NCBI GenBank assembly: GCA_913056455.1
Contig: CAJXMJ010000001.1
Coordinates: forward strand, 1,426,001 to 1,490,000
Length of the DNA stretch: 64,000 nt
Source: an uncultured Fodinibius sp.
GTDB taxonomy: Bacteria; Bacteroidota; Rhodothermia; Balneolales; Balneolaceae
Direction: 5' to 3'
Part shown: positions 16,511-24,668 of the stretch, one piece after another
How the letters are laid out: every line of letters starts with the position of its first letter
Numbering within the stretch: the first letter of the stretch is position 1
The notes under the pieces: model-generated
Told to the model about the DNA's origin: nothing
Databases searched by the model: none
The model's input: the letters and a program-made list of their open reading frames with translations, nothing else
Translations under genes and position numbers: made by a program

Positions 16511-16954
16511 ATGAAAACAATACGCCTTATAATATCGTCAATACTTTTACTTTTTGCTGTTCAATCGATGGCTCAAGCACAATCAACAGATATTACAGAA
16601 ACGTTTAAGAAACACTTCAACAAAACTGTTCAACAGGTTGAGGAAACAGAAAGTGCAGATCAAAAACGAATACTTCTTAATGAATCATTTGCCAAAATGC
16701 TCGAAGCTGTTGACCGTATCGAATCACGGGCCAATTTATCCAAAGATGAAATAGCCCAATTAAACTCTTTTGAAAATGGGATACTAGAAAAAAAGAATGA
16801 GTTAAACGGCTCAGACGGATTTGATAAGGTTGCAGACGAAGACCTTGATGACTTCTCAGAATACTCTCAAGATTTCATGGAACAGGCTGATAAGACCTTA
16901 ACCATTGGTCTTACGACTGCCCTTTTGATTGTTATCATACTTCTGTTGCTATAA
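16511..16954 (+). CDS. Exported protein with C-terminal membrane anchor
   Basis: This 147-residue protein has a signal peptide (IISSILLLFAVQSMAQAQ; likely cleavage after AQA). The mature part is short, acidic and helical (about 25-125), with heptad-like spacing (FKKHFNKTVQQVEETESADQ). A C-terminal hydrophobic helix (LTTALLIVIILLLL) anchors it to the membrane, leaving the body in the periplasm. I do not recognise a family. It is 9 bases upstream of the C11-peptidase-like lipoprotein gene, so the two are probably one operon and may act together at the envelope. Confidence 0.7.
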   Translation: MKTIRLIISSILLLFAVQSMAQAQSTDITETFKKHFNKTVQQVEETESADQKRILLNESFAKMLEAVDRIESRANLSKDEIAQLNSFENGILEKKNELNGSDGFDKVADEDLDDFSEYSQDFMEQADKTLTIGLTTALLIVIILLLL

Positions 16955-16963
16955 TTATTTAAT

Positions 16964-18052
16964 ATGCTCCGTTCATTTTCGGTATTTAAAGTCCTTATTG
17001 GGCTGACCCTGCTAGCGGGATTTATTTTATCGGGGTGTAGTCATACTTCTGAATTATTCAGGGATGACGCTATTGATAAAAATGAAAACGTAGCCTATTC
17101 TGTAATTTATTATATTCACGCCGACGCTGACTATTTGTATCACAATACTGCCGGGAAACCGGTCCGGGCAAATCGGCAAGTACTTGATGAAGCGCTAAAA
17201 GTGGCGGAAGAAGCAGAATCGGGAGAAGTCTTTATCTTTTATCAGCGTCCGGAAAAAAAATTCTTGGGCCTGTTTCCGCGAAAAAGTAACCGCTTTTATC
17301 ACTATACAAACGGAGAGAAAACCAGCCAAGTAAATTATCGCCATTCTGATAGCAATGAAGAATTTCTGGCAACGGAAGCCAAGTTATATAATCAATACCA
17401 AACCTATTCCGAGGATGAAAAAAAACGAAATTTCTTTCTTTATTTCGGACACGAAATACCTGATGACGGAGGGAATAAATACCACCAAACATTGCCGGAT
17501 ATTGAAGTAAATATCGCAACTTTTTCTTCGGGCATTCAGAAGTTTCTGAACAAAGATAATCACTGGTATGACCTTATAGTGCTCTCAACTTGTAATAATG
17601 GGACACCCGAAATGGCAGCTGACCTTATGCCATTTTCCCATGTTATGCTTGCTTCCCCGCAAAATCTCCACCTTTCTCATATCGATTCACAGAAGTTGGA
17701 CTTACTGGAGAGCAATCCTGATGAGATCACTAATTTCCAATTAGCCAACTCGATGGCCAAACAGACCTACCAACGTCTTGAAAAAGAGATCCACACTGCG
17801 ATTACTCTTAGCGTATATGAGCTTGACGTGGTGAAAGAATACCAAAACGAACTTCGCACCTTTACTACAGCATATGATACCCTAGATCAAAAGCAATCCT
17901 TTTCGAATAACATTGATTGCAAACACGCTTCGTTTTTTGATGAGGCCACCTTCGATAAAGGAGTGAAAACATGGTACAAACCGGCAAGTTTTGGAAGAAA
18001 ATCGTACAGTTCTACTCATTCGGGCTGGGGCTGTGTACCAGTTATAGAATAA
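16964..18052 (+). CDS. C11 (clostripain/caspase-like) peptidase-type lipoprotein
   Basis: This 362-residue protein has a lipoprotein signal (lipobox LSGC, Cys at 25). Residues ~40-260 follow the caspase-hemoglobinase fold of family C11. VAYSVIYYIHADADYLYHN is the first strand, FFLYFGHEIPDDGG presents a candidate catalytic His163, and WYDLIVLSTCNNGTPEMAAD presents candidate Cys210. The 47-residue His-Cys spacing fits family C11, and the context around Cys resembles the D-x-C-x-M-G-x-x-E motif of clostripain with changes (N-N-G-T-P-E). Whether it is active, and what it cleaves, cannot be judged from sequence. A membrane-tethered envelope location is predicted. It follows the tail-anchored gene by 9 bases. 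Confidence 0.7.
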   Translation: MLRSFSVFKVLIGLTLLAGFILSGCSHTSELFRDDAIDKNENVAYSVIYYIHADADYLYHNTAGKPVRANRQVLDEALKVAEEAESGEVFIFYQRPEKKFLGLFPRKSNRFYHYTNGEKTSQVNYRHSDSNEEFLATEAKLYNQYQTYSEDEKKRNFFLYFGHEIPDDGGNKYHQTLPDIEVNIATFSSGIQKFLNKDNHWYDLIVLSTCNNGTPEMAADLMPFSHVMLASPQNLHLSHIDSQKLDLLESNPDEITNFQLANSMAKQTYQRLEKEIHTAITLSVYELDVVKEYQNELRTFTTAYDTLDQKQSFSNNIDCKHASFFDEATFDKGVKTWYKPASFGRKSYSSTHSGWGCVPVIE

Positions 18053-18427
18053 TGAGAGAAATTAGTACTCATCCTTTCTTTATTCCCAAGCCTATTTCAA
18101 AATTTGCAAATTAAACTAGTCCTTGAAATAGCTCAATAAGCAAAAACGCCATAAAATGGGCTTCAGTGAGCAGACACATCATATTTCTTGCTTTTCCAGT
18201 CTTTAAATTCGATCACCGCTAAAAGACATTAAGTTTCGTGGAAAACCCTATCTTTTATGCTATCTACTAGGTCCTATCTCTGAAATAAACTTCTTTTTTC
18301 TAAGTTCTTGTATAAAAACTAGCGTTCAGGATCATTCCATTAGATACTCCAATATATACATCTTTCGGTAGATCGAAATAAGGAGATATAAATAATAGCT
18401 CACAGCTCTATTCTCGATAAAAACTCT
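18053..18427. other. Non-coding stretch at the block A/B junction
   Basis: No gene, clear promoter or strong structure is visible in this AT-rich stretch between the C11-like gene and the second hairpin repeat. Being at the junction of two accessory blocks, it could hold remnants, but none was recognised. Confidence 0.4.
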
Positions 18428-18474
18428 CAAAATAAAAAAAGGCTTCATCCGTAAAGATGAAGCCTTTTTGCTCC
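18428..18474. repeat. Hairpin repeat, copy 2
   Basis: A 40-base stretch from the A-run through the stem GGCTTCATC / GATGAAGCC, the T-run and GCTCC is identical to copy 3 at the tRNA-Asn gene. The preceding CAAAAT is also shared but offset by one extra A. It ends 15 bases before the ATG of HTH copy 2. The stem with flanking A and T runs would act as an intrinsic terminator in either direction. Confidence 0.88.
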
Positions 18475-18489
18475 TCGTATACAGACAAT

Positions 18490-18798
18490 ATGCGGAAAGT
18501 CTTTCCCCTACAATGGCCTATCAGAGTCCTAAGACGGGGTCCTAAAGGAAATGAGTACAAAATTGACTACCTAAAACTGCTCAATTTGTACCCAAATTTT
18601 AATGATGCGAACCAAAAATTTTACACAAAAGTTGTTAACTCGGAGACTAAAAAGAAGAAGAAAAAGAAACCAAAAAGCCGGGCAGAACAACGTAAAATTT
18701 ATCAAGAGTTGCTTGATTCTGGAGAGGTCAAAAATCAAGCTGAAATTGCCCGAAAGTTTGGTGTTAGTCGGGCTTGGATATCAAAAGTACTTTCTTAA
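18490..18798 (+). CDS. Small Lys-rich helix-turn-helix protein, copy 2
   Basis: This 102-residue protein starts at an ATG (18490) that follows the hairpin repeat. It is a paralogue of the product at 12565-12882. Roughly the first 110 bases are almost unchanged (a few substitutions), while the later part, including the basic run (about 54-61) and the HTH (QRKIYQELLDSGEVKNQAEI, then ARKFGVSRAWISKVL), differs more but keeps the protein motif. The HTH resembles recombinase or transposase DNA-binding domains; no catalytic domain is present. It could be a DNA-binding accessory protein (for example excisionase-like) of the element that carries it; this is inference from position beside a tRNA-derived repeat. 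Confidence 0.72.
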   Translation: MRKVFPLQWPIRVLRRGPKGNEYKIDYLKLLNLYPNFNDANQKFYTKVVNSETKKKKKKKPKSRAEQRKIYQELLDSGEVKNQAEIARKFGVSRAWISKVLS

Positions 18799-19044
18799 CT
18801 ACTATGACACAAAACGAGTTCTTCCTATTGTTTCGTCTACTTTTTTATAATGTAAAAACAGTATAGGAAGTGCCCTAATAAATCGGTGCTCCTGTGACAG
18901 CTTTAAGGGTCTCAGCTCCTCGTGCTAATCGCTGAGGACTAGGTAGATGTAGGTCTCGGTGTATTGGACTTATACCTATATGCCGCCTTCCCCGAGCTCT
19001 CTGTATGGGTATAGTGGGATTTGAGGCTTTCTACTCAATCCTAA

Positions 19045-21561
19045 TTACTCCTTATGTTCAATATTTCTTTGGACAATTCGCTGAACCTCCCGACCTGCCA
19101 AGGTATCAGTTTCCGTCTCGATTCCGGCCTCCTTAAATTGACGATTAAGATTCGGAGTGTTCGCCAAGTCAAAGGGGATATGGCTACCTAATTGCCAGAT
19201 TAAACTTGACAGTTTATTAGACCCCATAAATTGATCGTCAATCTTTTGTGCTAACTGATTGGTAATATCGGGAAAACCGGCTGCAAAAGACACAAAAACG
19301 GTCTCTTTTGCAGTATCCTGACGTTTGATATACGTATTCAGCTCCTCTCTGTTCATCTTGTCTACCCCGGCGATTAATCTCCATCCTTTAGCAAATCCAG
19401 GAAAATTGGTCTCTGATGGAGTAATGTTCGCCCAAAAATCCCGTTGTTTTTTTGTAATGTTTTTATGTGCTAACGAAGACCAATGTTCAATAGAACCAGG
19501 TTGGAACGTTGATATTGACTCTAAAATACGCTGCGCTTGGGCGTTTTTTTCTAAGCTTATTAAAGCCAATGCACTAAACAATTTTGTTAAATCATTTAAC
19601 GGATCCTGTTTGATTCTTGCCTCCTGCAATTGATGAAAAAATGCGGCATACCCAAATGCAGGTAACATTTCAATCCAGGCTGCCCCTCGGCGGGCGTAGA
19701 TCTCGTGAGCTTCAGTATTGTTCTGAATTTGCGAAATCAAGCTCGGGAGTTGATTCCAGCTTGGGGATAGATACTCGAGGACAAATCGGTAAAAGAGTTG
19801 AACTTCTGGATTTTCTTCGTGCTGAATAGCGCTATTTAGATCGCTTCGCATTTGCTCGTAGGCCTTCTTTAAAGAGAGCGTATCAGCAGTATTCTGTAAA
19901 TCACCGGTAAGTATATGGACGTATGGGTCAGAATGATCAAAATAAGGAGCCGCAAAGGTTGAATCTAACTGAGAGGCCCGTTCAAACCACTTATTGGCAT
20001 CCCATAGTTGTTTAAGCTGCCAATTGTCATGGGCGTTATAATATATTTTTAACCCCTTAAGATAGGCTTCATATGCTTTCACATTACGGGTCCCAATAGC
20101 GAACATTTGCTTTCGTTGTTCTTCATCAAGGTATATATCCAATGTTGATACAATCTGCTTGGCAATGTCCAGCTGGACTTTAAAGACTGAGTCCGTGCTG
20201 GCATTATACGTGTCAGACCAGATGTGACTACCATCTTTAGCACGTATCAGCTGAGCCGTGATCCGCATTTGGTTATTTACTCTGCGCACTGATCCCTCCA
20301 CAAGATGAGTTACATTCAGGCTATCAGCAATTTGGGTCGCCGGTAGCTTCGTATCCCTGAATAAAAAAGTGGAAGATCGCGCCGGTACGCGCAGTTCGGA
20401 TATGTGGGCCAGACTGTTAAGAATTTCTGCGGTTAGCCCGTCAGAAAACCATTGCTGGTCGCCTTTTGGCGAGATATCCTCAAAGGGCAGTACGGCGACC
20501 GACGTTTCCGTTGTTTTTTGAGGAGCTGCTTCGTAAATCTGGTTTGCATTTCCCTCGATAAGCCACCAGCCGACAAACAATATCAATGTCAGTACTGCAA
20601 TGACTAAAAGACTACTCTTACCACCAAATTTGTTCCCAAAACCAAAATTGGGTCCTGTAATACTCAACGTAGTTGAACTGCTGCTGGTATTTTGCGCTGC
20701 GGCCTCACTCTCAGTTTGAGCTTGTGAAGACTGCTTCGAAAGCTTGGCTGATAAATCTCGTATATTTTCCAATTGCTTCTTCGCTTCTGTCGCACTTTCA
20801 AGGCGATCCTTAGGCGCTTTCGCCAACAGCTGGTCAAAGATTTGGATAAGCTCTTCCGGTGCATCTGGCAGATACGTCTTTAGGGGAGTAGGCTCTTCGT
20901 TCGCAATAGAATATGTAATCGCCGCTAGGTGCTCCCCCTGGAAAGGTTTGTTACTGGTAAGCATTTCATAGAGAACAATGCCCAAGGAAAAGATGTCCGA
21001 CCGATGATCGACCTGTTGGCCTCTAATCTGCTCCGGTGACATATAAGCAAGGGTACCAACCATGTCACCTGTTTTAGTGATATCACGGTCCTGCTTGAGT
21101 TTGGCAAGCCCGAAGTCCATCACTTTGATATGCCCATCCTCATCAATCATAATGTTTTCGGGTTTGATGTCCCGATGAATAATATTATTCTGGTGGGCTT
21201 TAGCAAGCGCGTTTGCAATCTGTGTGCCATAGTCCAGGGCACTTTTCAGACTCATTTCGCCAGCGTCAACTTTCGCCCGAAGGGTTTCTCCATTGATGTA
21301 TTCCATCGAAATAAACTGCCGATCTTCATACTCATCCACACTGTATATTGTGCAGATATTGGGATGCTTTAGGGCGGCCGCGGACTTAGCCTCACGAATA
21401 AAGCGCTGGCGGTCTTTCTCAGTAGGCGTCAGCGAATCAGGCAAAAATTTCAGCGCCACGGTGCGGTCGAGCTTAGTGTCCTGAGCTTTGTAAACCACGC
21501 CCATTCCACCTTCGCCGAGTTTTTCAAGAATTTTATAATGTAATACTGTTTGGCCAATCAT
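19045..21561 (-). CDS. Transmembrane Ser/Thr kinase with TolB-like and TPR-type sensor region
   Basis: This 838-residue protein has a PknB-type kinase domain at 1-270 with intact motifs: glycine loop GEGGMGVVYKA (16-26), Lys38 in VALKFLP, HRDIKPEN (129-136) and DFG (149-151), with MSPEQIRG after the activation loop. A Ser/Thr/Gln-rich linker leads to one membrane helix (about 317-336). The extracytoplasmic half starts with a FlgO/TolB-like domain (SVAVLPFEDISPKGDQQWFS, about 352-475) and continues with TPR-like helices (about 480-740). It probably senses an envelope signal and phosphorylates cytoplasmic targets. It is transcribed together with the downstream-oriented ABM and RsbU-like genes or adjacent to them (26 bases from the ABM gene), forming a signalling block. 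Confidence 0.9.
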   Translation of the reverse strand: MIGQTVLHYKILEKLGEGGMGVVYKAQDTKLDRTVALKFLPDSLTPTEKDRQRFIREAKSAAALKHPNICTIYSVDEYEDRQFISMEYINGETLRAKVDAGEMSLKSALDYGTQIANALAKAHQNNIIHRDIKPENIMIDEDGHIKVMDFGLAKLKQDRDITKTGDMVGTLAYMSPEQIRGQQVDHRSDIFSLGIVLYEMLTSNKPFQGEHLAAITYSIANEEPTPLKTYLPDAPEELIQIFDQLLAKAPKDRLESATEAKKQLENIRDLSAKLSKQSSQAQTESEAAAQNTSSSSTTLSITGPNFGFGNKFGGKSSLLVIAVLTLILFVGWWLIEGNANQIYEAAPQKTTETSVAVLPFEDISPKGDQQWFSDGLTAEILNSLAHISELRVPARSSTFLFRDTKLPATQIADSLNVTHLVEGSVRRVNNQMRITAQLIRAKDGSHIWSDTYNASTDSVFKVQLDIAKQIVSTLDIYLDEEQRKQMFAIGTRNVKAYEAYLKGLKIYYNAHDNWQLKQLWDANKWFERASQLDSTFAAPYFDHSDPYVHILTGDLQNTADTLSLKKAYEQMRSDLNSAIQHEENPEVQLFYRFVLEYLSPSWNQLPSLISQIQNNTEAHEIYARRGAAWIEMLPAFGYAAFFHQLQEARIKQDPLNDLTKLFSALALISLEKNAQAQRILESISTFQPGSIEHWSSLAHKNITKKQRDFWANITPSETNFPGFAKGWRLIAGVDKMNREELNTYIKRQDTAKETVFVSFAAGFPDITNQLAQKIDDQFMGSNKLSSLIWQLGSHIPFDLANTPNLNRQFKEAGIETETDTLAGREVQRIVQRNIEHKE

Positions 21562-21587
21562 TTTTTGTCTCCAAATAAATAATAAAC

Positions 21588-22361
21588 CTAAAAGAATTCT
21601 TTCGGCTTAAATTTCTTTCCTGTAACTACGGCCAATTTGCTGACATCTATATCACGACTAGTTACAGAAATTGCAGATCCCTCTTTACTTTCTAATGACA
21701 TCTTCCACTGGTAGAGTTCTGCCAATGTATGCTGAACTTTTTCGAGTAATGATTTAAACATACCTTGTTGTTCATATAATTCAACCGATTGAAGATCATC
21801 CCAAATCGTAAAAGAAATCATTTCCTTATTTTCCTCATAATTATCAATTAAAAAAGCGTAACGACATCCATTTACCTTTTTTAGTTCCTTTTGAATCTCG
21901 TCATGATATATTTCTTTGAATTCCGCCTCCATCCCCTGCATTAAGTTTAGAGAGAGTATGCGCAAATATTTTCTATTAGTCGGTATTTCTTGTGTAACAG
22001 TTTGCATATCTACTTTTACGGGATAACTCTTTATAGTAAGTTCCTGCTTGACAGGTTCATAACTCAGAACATCATCTTTGGTAAGTTGAATTTTCCATTC
22101 TGAACTTTCCTCCATGAATGGGGTCACCAAATCTAGATTTTTCTGAAAAATTCCTGATTCGACATAATCCCGAACTTGCTTTTCACTTTCCCAGAGGGTA
22201 AGAGATACTAATTGATTGGTTTCTTTGATGTCCTGTAATAAACCAGCAAATACACAACCTGGAATTTGTTCCAGTTGGGGCATGATTTTATCTCGATATA
22301 TCGATTCTAACCCATCCAAAATTTTGGGTTTTAATCTTGCTTCTACTAAACGCATCAACAT
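21588..22361 (-). CDS. Tandem ABM (antibiotic biosynthesis monooxygenase-like) domain protein
   Basis: Starting at the ATG at 22361 the protein is 257 residues and contains two related ferredoxin-like alpha/beta domains. The first (about 1-90) has MLMRLVEARLKPKILDGLES and LVSLTLWESEKQVRDYVESG; the second (about 130-225) has YLRILSLNLMQGMEAEFKEI and MISFTIWDDLQSVELYEQQG. The pattern is that of the ABM superfamily, which includes heme-degrading and quinol oxidases as well as non-catalytic sensors. No catalytic residues can be assigned. The ATG lies 13 bases after the RsbU-like stop, so they form one transcript. A sensor or adaptor role in this signalling block is inferred from position. Confidence 0.6.
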   Translation of the reverse strand: MLMRLVEARLKPKILDGLESIYRDKIMPQLEQIPGCVFAGLLQDIKETNQLVSLTLWESEKQVRDYVESGIFQKNLDLVTPFMEESSEWKIQLTKDDVLSYEPVKQELTIKSYPVKVDMQTVTQEIPTNRKYLRILSLNLMQGMEAEFKEIYHDEIQKELKKVNGCRYAFLIDNYEENKEMISFTIWDDLQSVELYEQQGMFKSLLEKVQHTLAELYQWKMSLESKEGSAISVTSRDIDVSKLAVVTGKKFKPKEFF

Positions 22362-22374
22362 ATAACGCCTTCTT

Positions 22375-23715
22375 TTAGGGATGTCGGGAAATAACAACCA
22401 TCGTCATATCATCAAATAGCTGGCATTCCTCACCGTGTTCAAGACTAGCATTAAAAATGCTATCCATTATTTCTTGGGCAGATTTATTACAATGTTCAAT
22501 CAACAACTTCTTCAACCTCGCTTCACCAAAATCTCGGTCCTCACTGTTCCGACAGTCAATAATACCATCCGAATAGATCACCAGTTTATCTCCCGGTTTA
22601 AATTCCACAGTCTCCTCCTCGTATTCCTGACTTTCAATCACACCTAATGGTATTCCGCCGGTTTTTAATCGCTTATTACTTTCATCCGAATGAATTAAAA
22701 AAGGATATTCATGCCCCCCGCTTGAATACTGCAAGGTGTGAGAATTGACATCCAGAATACCCAGAAAAAGAGTAACGAATTTTTCCATATTCGTACTCTG
22801 GAACAGTTGCCTGTTAGCATGTTTTAACAACGTCCCCGGAGAAGGCTGGTAAATTACTTGCCCTCTTAATATAGCCTGCAAATTAGACATCAGCAGCGAA
22901 GCAGGCAGCCCCTTTCCGCTTACATCGCCCAGGCATATAGCCCATCTATTGTCGTCTAGTTGAATAAAATCATAATAATCTCCACCGACGGAATGGGCCG
23001 TAACATTTCTTCCACAGAAACTGTATTGTTTAACATCTGGCTGTTCTTTAGGTAATAACTGCTTCTGGATTATACCGGCCAGTTCTATTTCTCGCCTCAT
23101 CTTTTTCAACTCCTGCTCTTCCTCATGCAGACGAGCATTCTCAACCACTTGTGCTGATTGAGAAGCAATTATAGAAAGCAGGCGCTCGTCATCCTTAGTA
23201 AACGCCTTCTCCTCTTTCTTGTTATACAGTGTCAGAATTCCAATGAGCTTAGAGCGGTTCATTAATGGAGCTGATAATATTGAATGTATTGATTCTTCCC
23301 ACTCTACATTTTGAAAGCGGGAATCATTGGTAGGATCATTAATAAGCAAGGGCTTCTTATTGATTTGCATCCATCCCAGCAAGTTCTGATTGAGGTGCAG
23401 CGGAGAGTGATTCTTCCAGCTTACCATGCTGCGAACCAGCGTTTTCCCGAGATTTTCCTTGTTTTCATCAACTAGGTTAATATCACCCTGTTCCGCTTTG
23501 ATAGAACGAATAGAACGATGAATGATAGTACGCATAATTTTCTCACTATCTACGCTACCGCTGATGGCAAGTGAAAGATCATTTAGCGTGGCCAGCTCAT
23601 CGAGTGCACTCCGAAGTCTTTTATTCTTTTCAGATAGCTTTTGTACTTCTCTCTTAAGATCGACAACCTGTTCCTTATTTGTTTTATTCAAACTCACTAG
23701 ATCCCTCTCATTCAA
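22375..23715 (-). CDS. GAF-PP2C (RsbU/SpoIIE-like) serine phosphatase
   Basis: This 446-residue protein has an N-terminal coiled coil (about 10-45), a GAF domain (about 45-195, with LVRSMVSWKNHSPLHLNQNL and ILSAPLMNRSKLIGILTLYN) and a SpoIIE-type PP2C phosphatase domain (about 215-445). The phosphatase motifs are present: SVGGDYYDF, CLGDVSGKGLPASLLMS, YSSGGHEYP and YSDGI, with DDMTMVV at the end, supplying metal-binding Asp residues. Such proteins dephosphorylate STAS antagonists to release sigma factors or other partners. A STAS gene (23966-24304) lies divergently 250 bases away, so it is the likely substrate. The GAF ligand is unknown. Confidence 0.9.
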   Translation of the reverse strand: MNERDLVSLNKTNKEQVVDLKREVQKLSEKNKRLRSALDELATLNDLSLAISGSVDSEKIMRTIIHRSIRSIKAEQGDINLVDENKENLGKTLVRSMVSWKNHSPLHLNQNLLGWMQINKKPLLINDPTNDSRFQNVEWEESIHSILSAPLMNRSKLIGILTLYNKKEEKAFTKDDERLLSIIASQSAQVVENARLHEEEQELKKMRREIELAGIIQKQLLPKEQPDVKQYSFCGRNVTAHSVGGDYYDFIQLDDNRWAICLGDVSGKGLPASLLMSNLQAILRGQVIYQPSPGTLLKHANRQLFQSTNMEKFVTLFLGILDVNSHTLQYSSGGHEYPFLIHSDESNKRLKTGGIPLGVIESQEYEEETVEFKPGDKLVIYSDGIIDCRNSEDRDFGEARLKKLLIEHCNKSAQEIMDSIFNASLEHGEECQLFDDMTMVVISRHP

Positions 23716-23965
23716 TACAATTTTATCAATAGGATAATAGTATAGTGGACATTAATCCTCTCAGATACAACTATTCATTTGCTCTTTTTAACCTCAAACC
23801 AAGATAATTTATTTGTAACGGATATGGTTTTTAGCGATTATGCTATTATCGGTTAGAGAAATGCACCAATACTTGGAGAGAAAAAGCTAACAAAGAGATA
23901 TATAAGCTACTGTTTTAACAAAGCTGGCACTCATTCAAACATCCTTAAAATAACGAGGGAGTATT

Positions 23966-24304
23966 ATGAACTATGGCATCAATGAAAAATACAATTGCAT
24001 TGTAATCAAACTTAACGGCAAAGTAATGGGAGGACCTGATGCTAAAACATTTAGAAATGATTTGGCCAAACTGATAGAAGAGGAAAAGAAAAACGTAGTT
24101 GTGGATTTAAGCAATGTAAAGTTCATGAACTCCTCAGGATTGGGAATTTTAATAGGAGGACTAAAAAAGATGAATGAAGCAGGCGGTGATTTAAAAATAT
24201 GTGGGGCCACAGATAGAATAAAGAGCCTCCTTATGGTTTCACAGCTGACGAAAATTTTTGATACACATGAAACACTTGATGAGGCGTTGGCTGCATATAA
24301 ATAA
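23966..24304 (+). CDS. STAS-domain anti-sigma factor antagonist (RsbV/SpoIIAA-like)
   Basis: This 112-residue single STAS domain has the conserved core VVVDLSNVKFMNSSGLGILI (44-63), in which Ser56/Ser57 is the usual phosphorylation site. It would be phosphorylated by an RsbW-like anti-sigma kinase and reactivated by the divergent RsbU-like phosphatase. A GAGGGAG ribosome binding site lies just before the ATG. No RsbW-like kinase is in this window, so the switch partner must lie elsewhere, or the STAS protein is a target of the Ser/Thr kinase at 19045; the second option is inference. Confidence 0.9.
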   Translation: MNYGINEKYNCIVIKLNGKVMGGPDAKTFRNDLAKLIEEEKKNVVVDLSNVKFMNSSGLGILIGGLKKMNEAGGDLKICGATDRIKSLLMVSQLTKIFDTHETLDEALAAYK

Positions 24305-24470
24305 CTTATAGAGAGTCATTGTTCATACTATAAAGGCACAGAAGTGTTGGTTTATCCATCAAATGATATCCTTAAAATAGCCGGAGGGAACAGATTCACA
24401 CTATGTCTTAAGAAAGGAAAGGACTCTTGTTTTCTTATGCTTGCTACCAATACTTTAAAGCAAAATGGTA

Positions 24471-24516
24471 CAAAATAAAAAAGGCTTCATCCGTAAAGAT
24501 GAAGCCTTTTTGCTCC
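24471..24516 (-). terminator. tRNA-Asn terminator; hairpin repeat, copy 3
   Basis: Read on the minus strand, the tRNA 3' end is followed at once by AAAAAGGCTTCATC, a 6-base loop, GATGAAGCCTTTTT and more T, an intrinsic terminator. Forty bases are identical to copy 2 and closely match copy 1. The shared block includes the last four bases of the tRNA (24513-24516). Confidence 0.9.
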
Positions 24517-24584
24517 CCGGGTAGGATTCGAACCTACGACCCATCGGTTAACAGCCGATTGCTCTGCCGCTGAGCTACCGAGGA
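24513..24584 (-). tRNA. tRNA-Asn (GTT)
   Basis: The minus strand folds as a 72-base cloverleaf. The acceptor stem is TCCTCGG with CCGGGGA, the D arm GCTCAGCGGCAGAGC, the anticodon arm ATCGG-CTGTTAA-CCGAT with anticodon GTT, and the T arm GTAGG-TTCGAAT-CCTAC, ending in discriminator G. The CCA end is not encoded. The terminator overlaps the 3' end directly. The gene marks the boundary between accessory DNA (left) and core genes (right). Confidence 0.97.
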
Positions 24585-24668
24585 ATGTAACTCGTTTGAA
24601 AAATCTTTCAACCGTTTCAAAGAGAGGACAAATATAATAGATTCAGGCAACTCAAGTCAAGAATTTTT

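Noticed and set aside
12521-24516. A classical integrative element with integrase and att sites inside the tRNA
   Set aside because: No tyrosine or serine integrase is encoded in 12.5-24.5 kb, and the repeats share only four bases with the tRNA. Reported as a stacked-integration hypothesis, not as an element.
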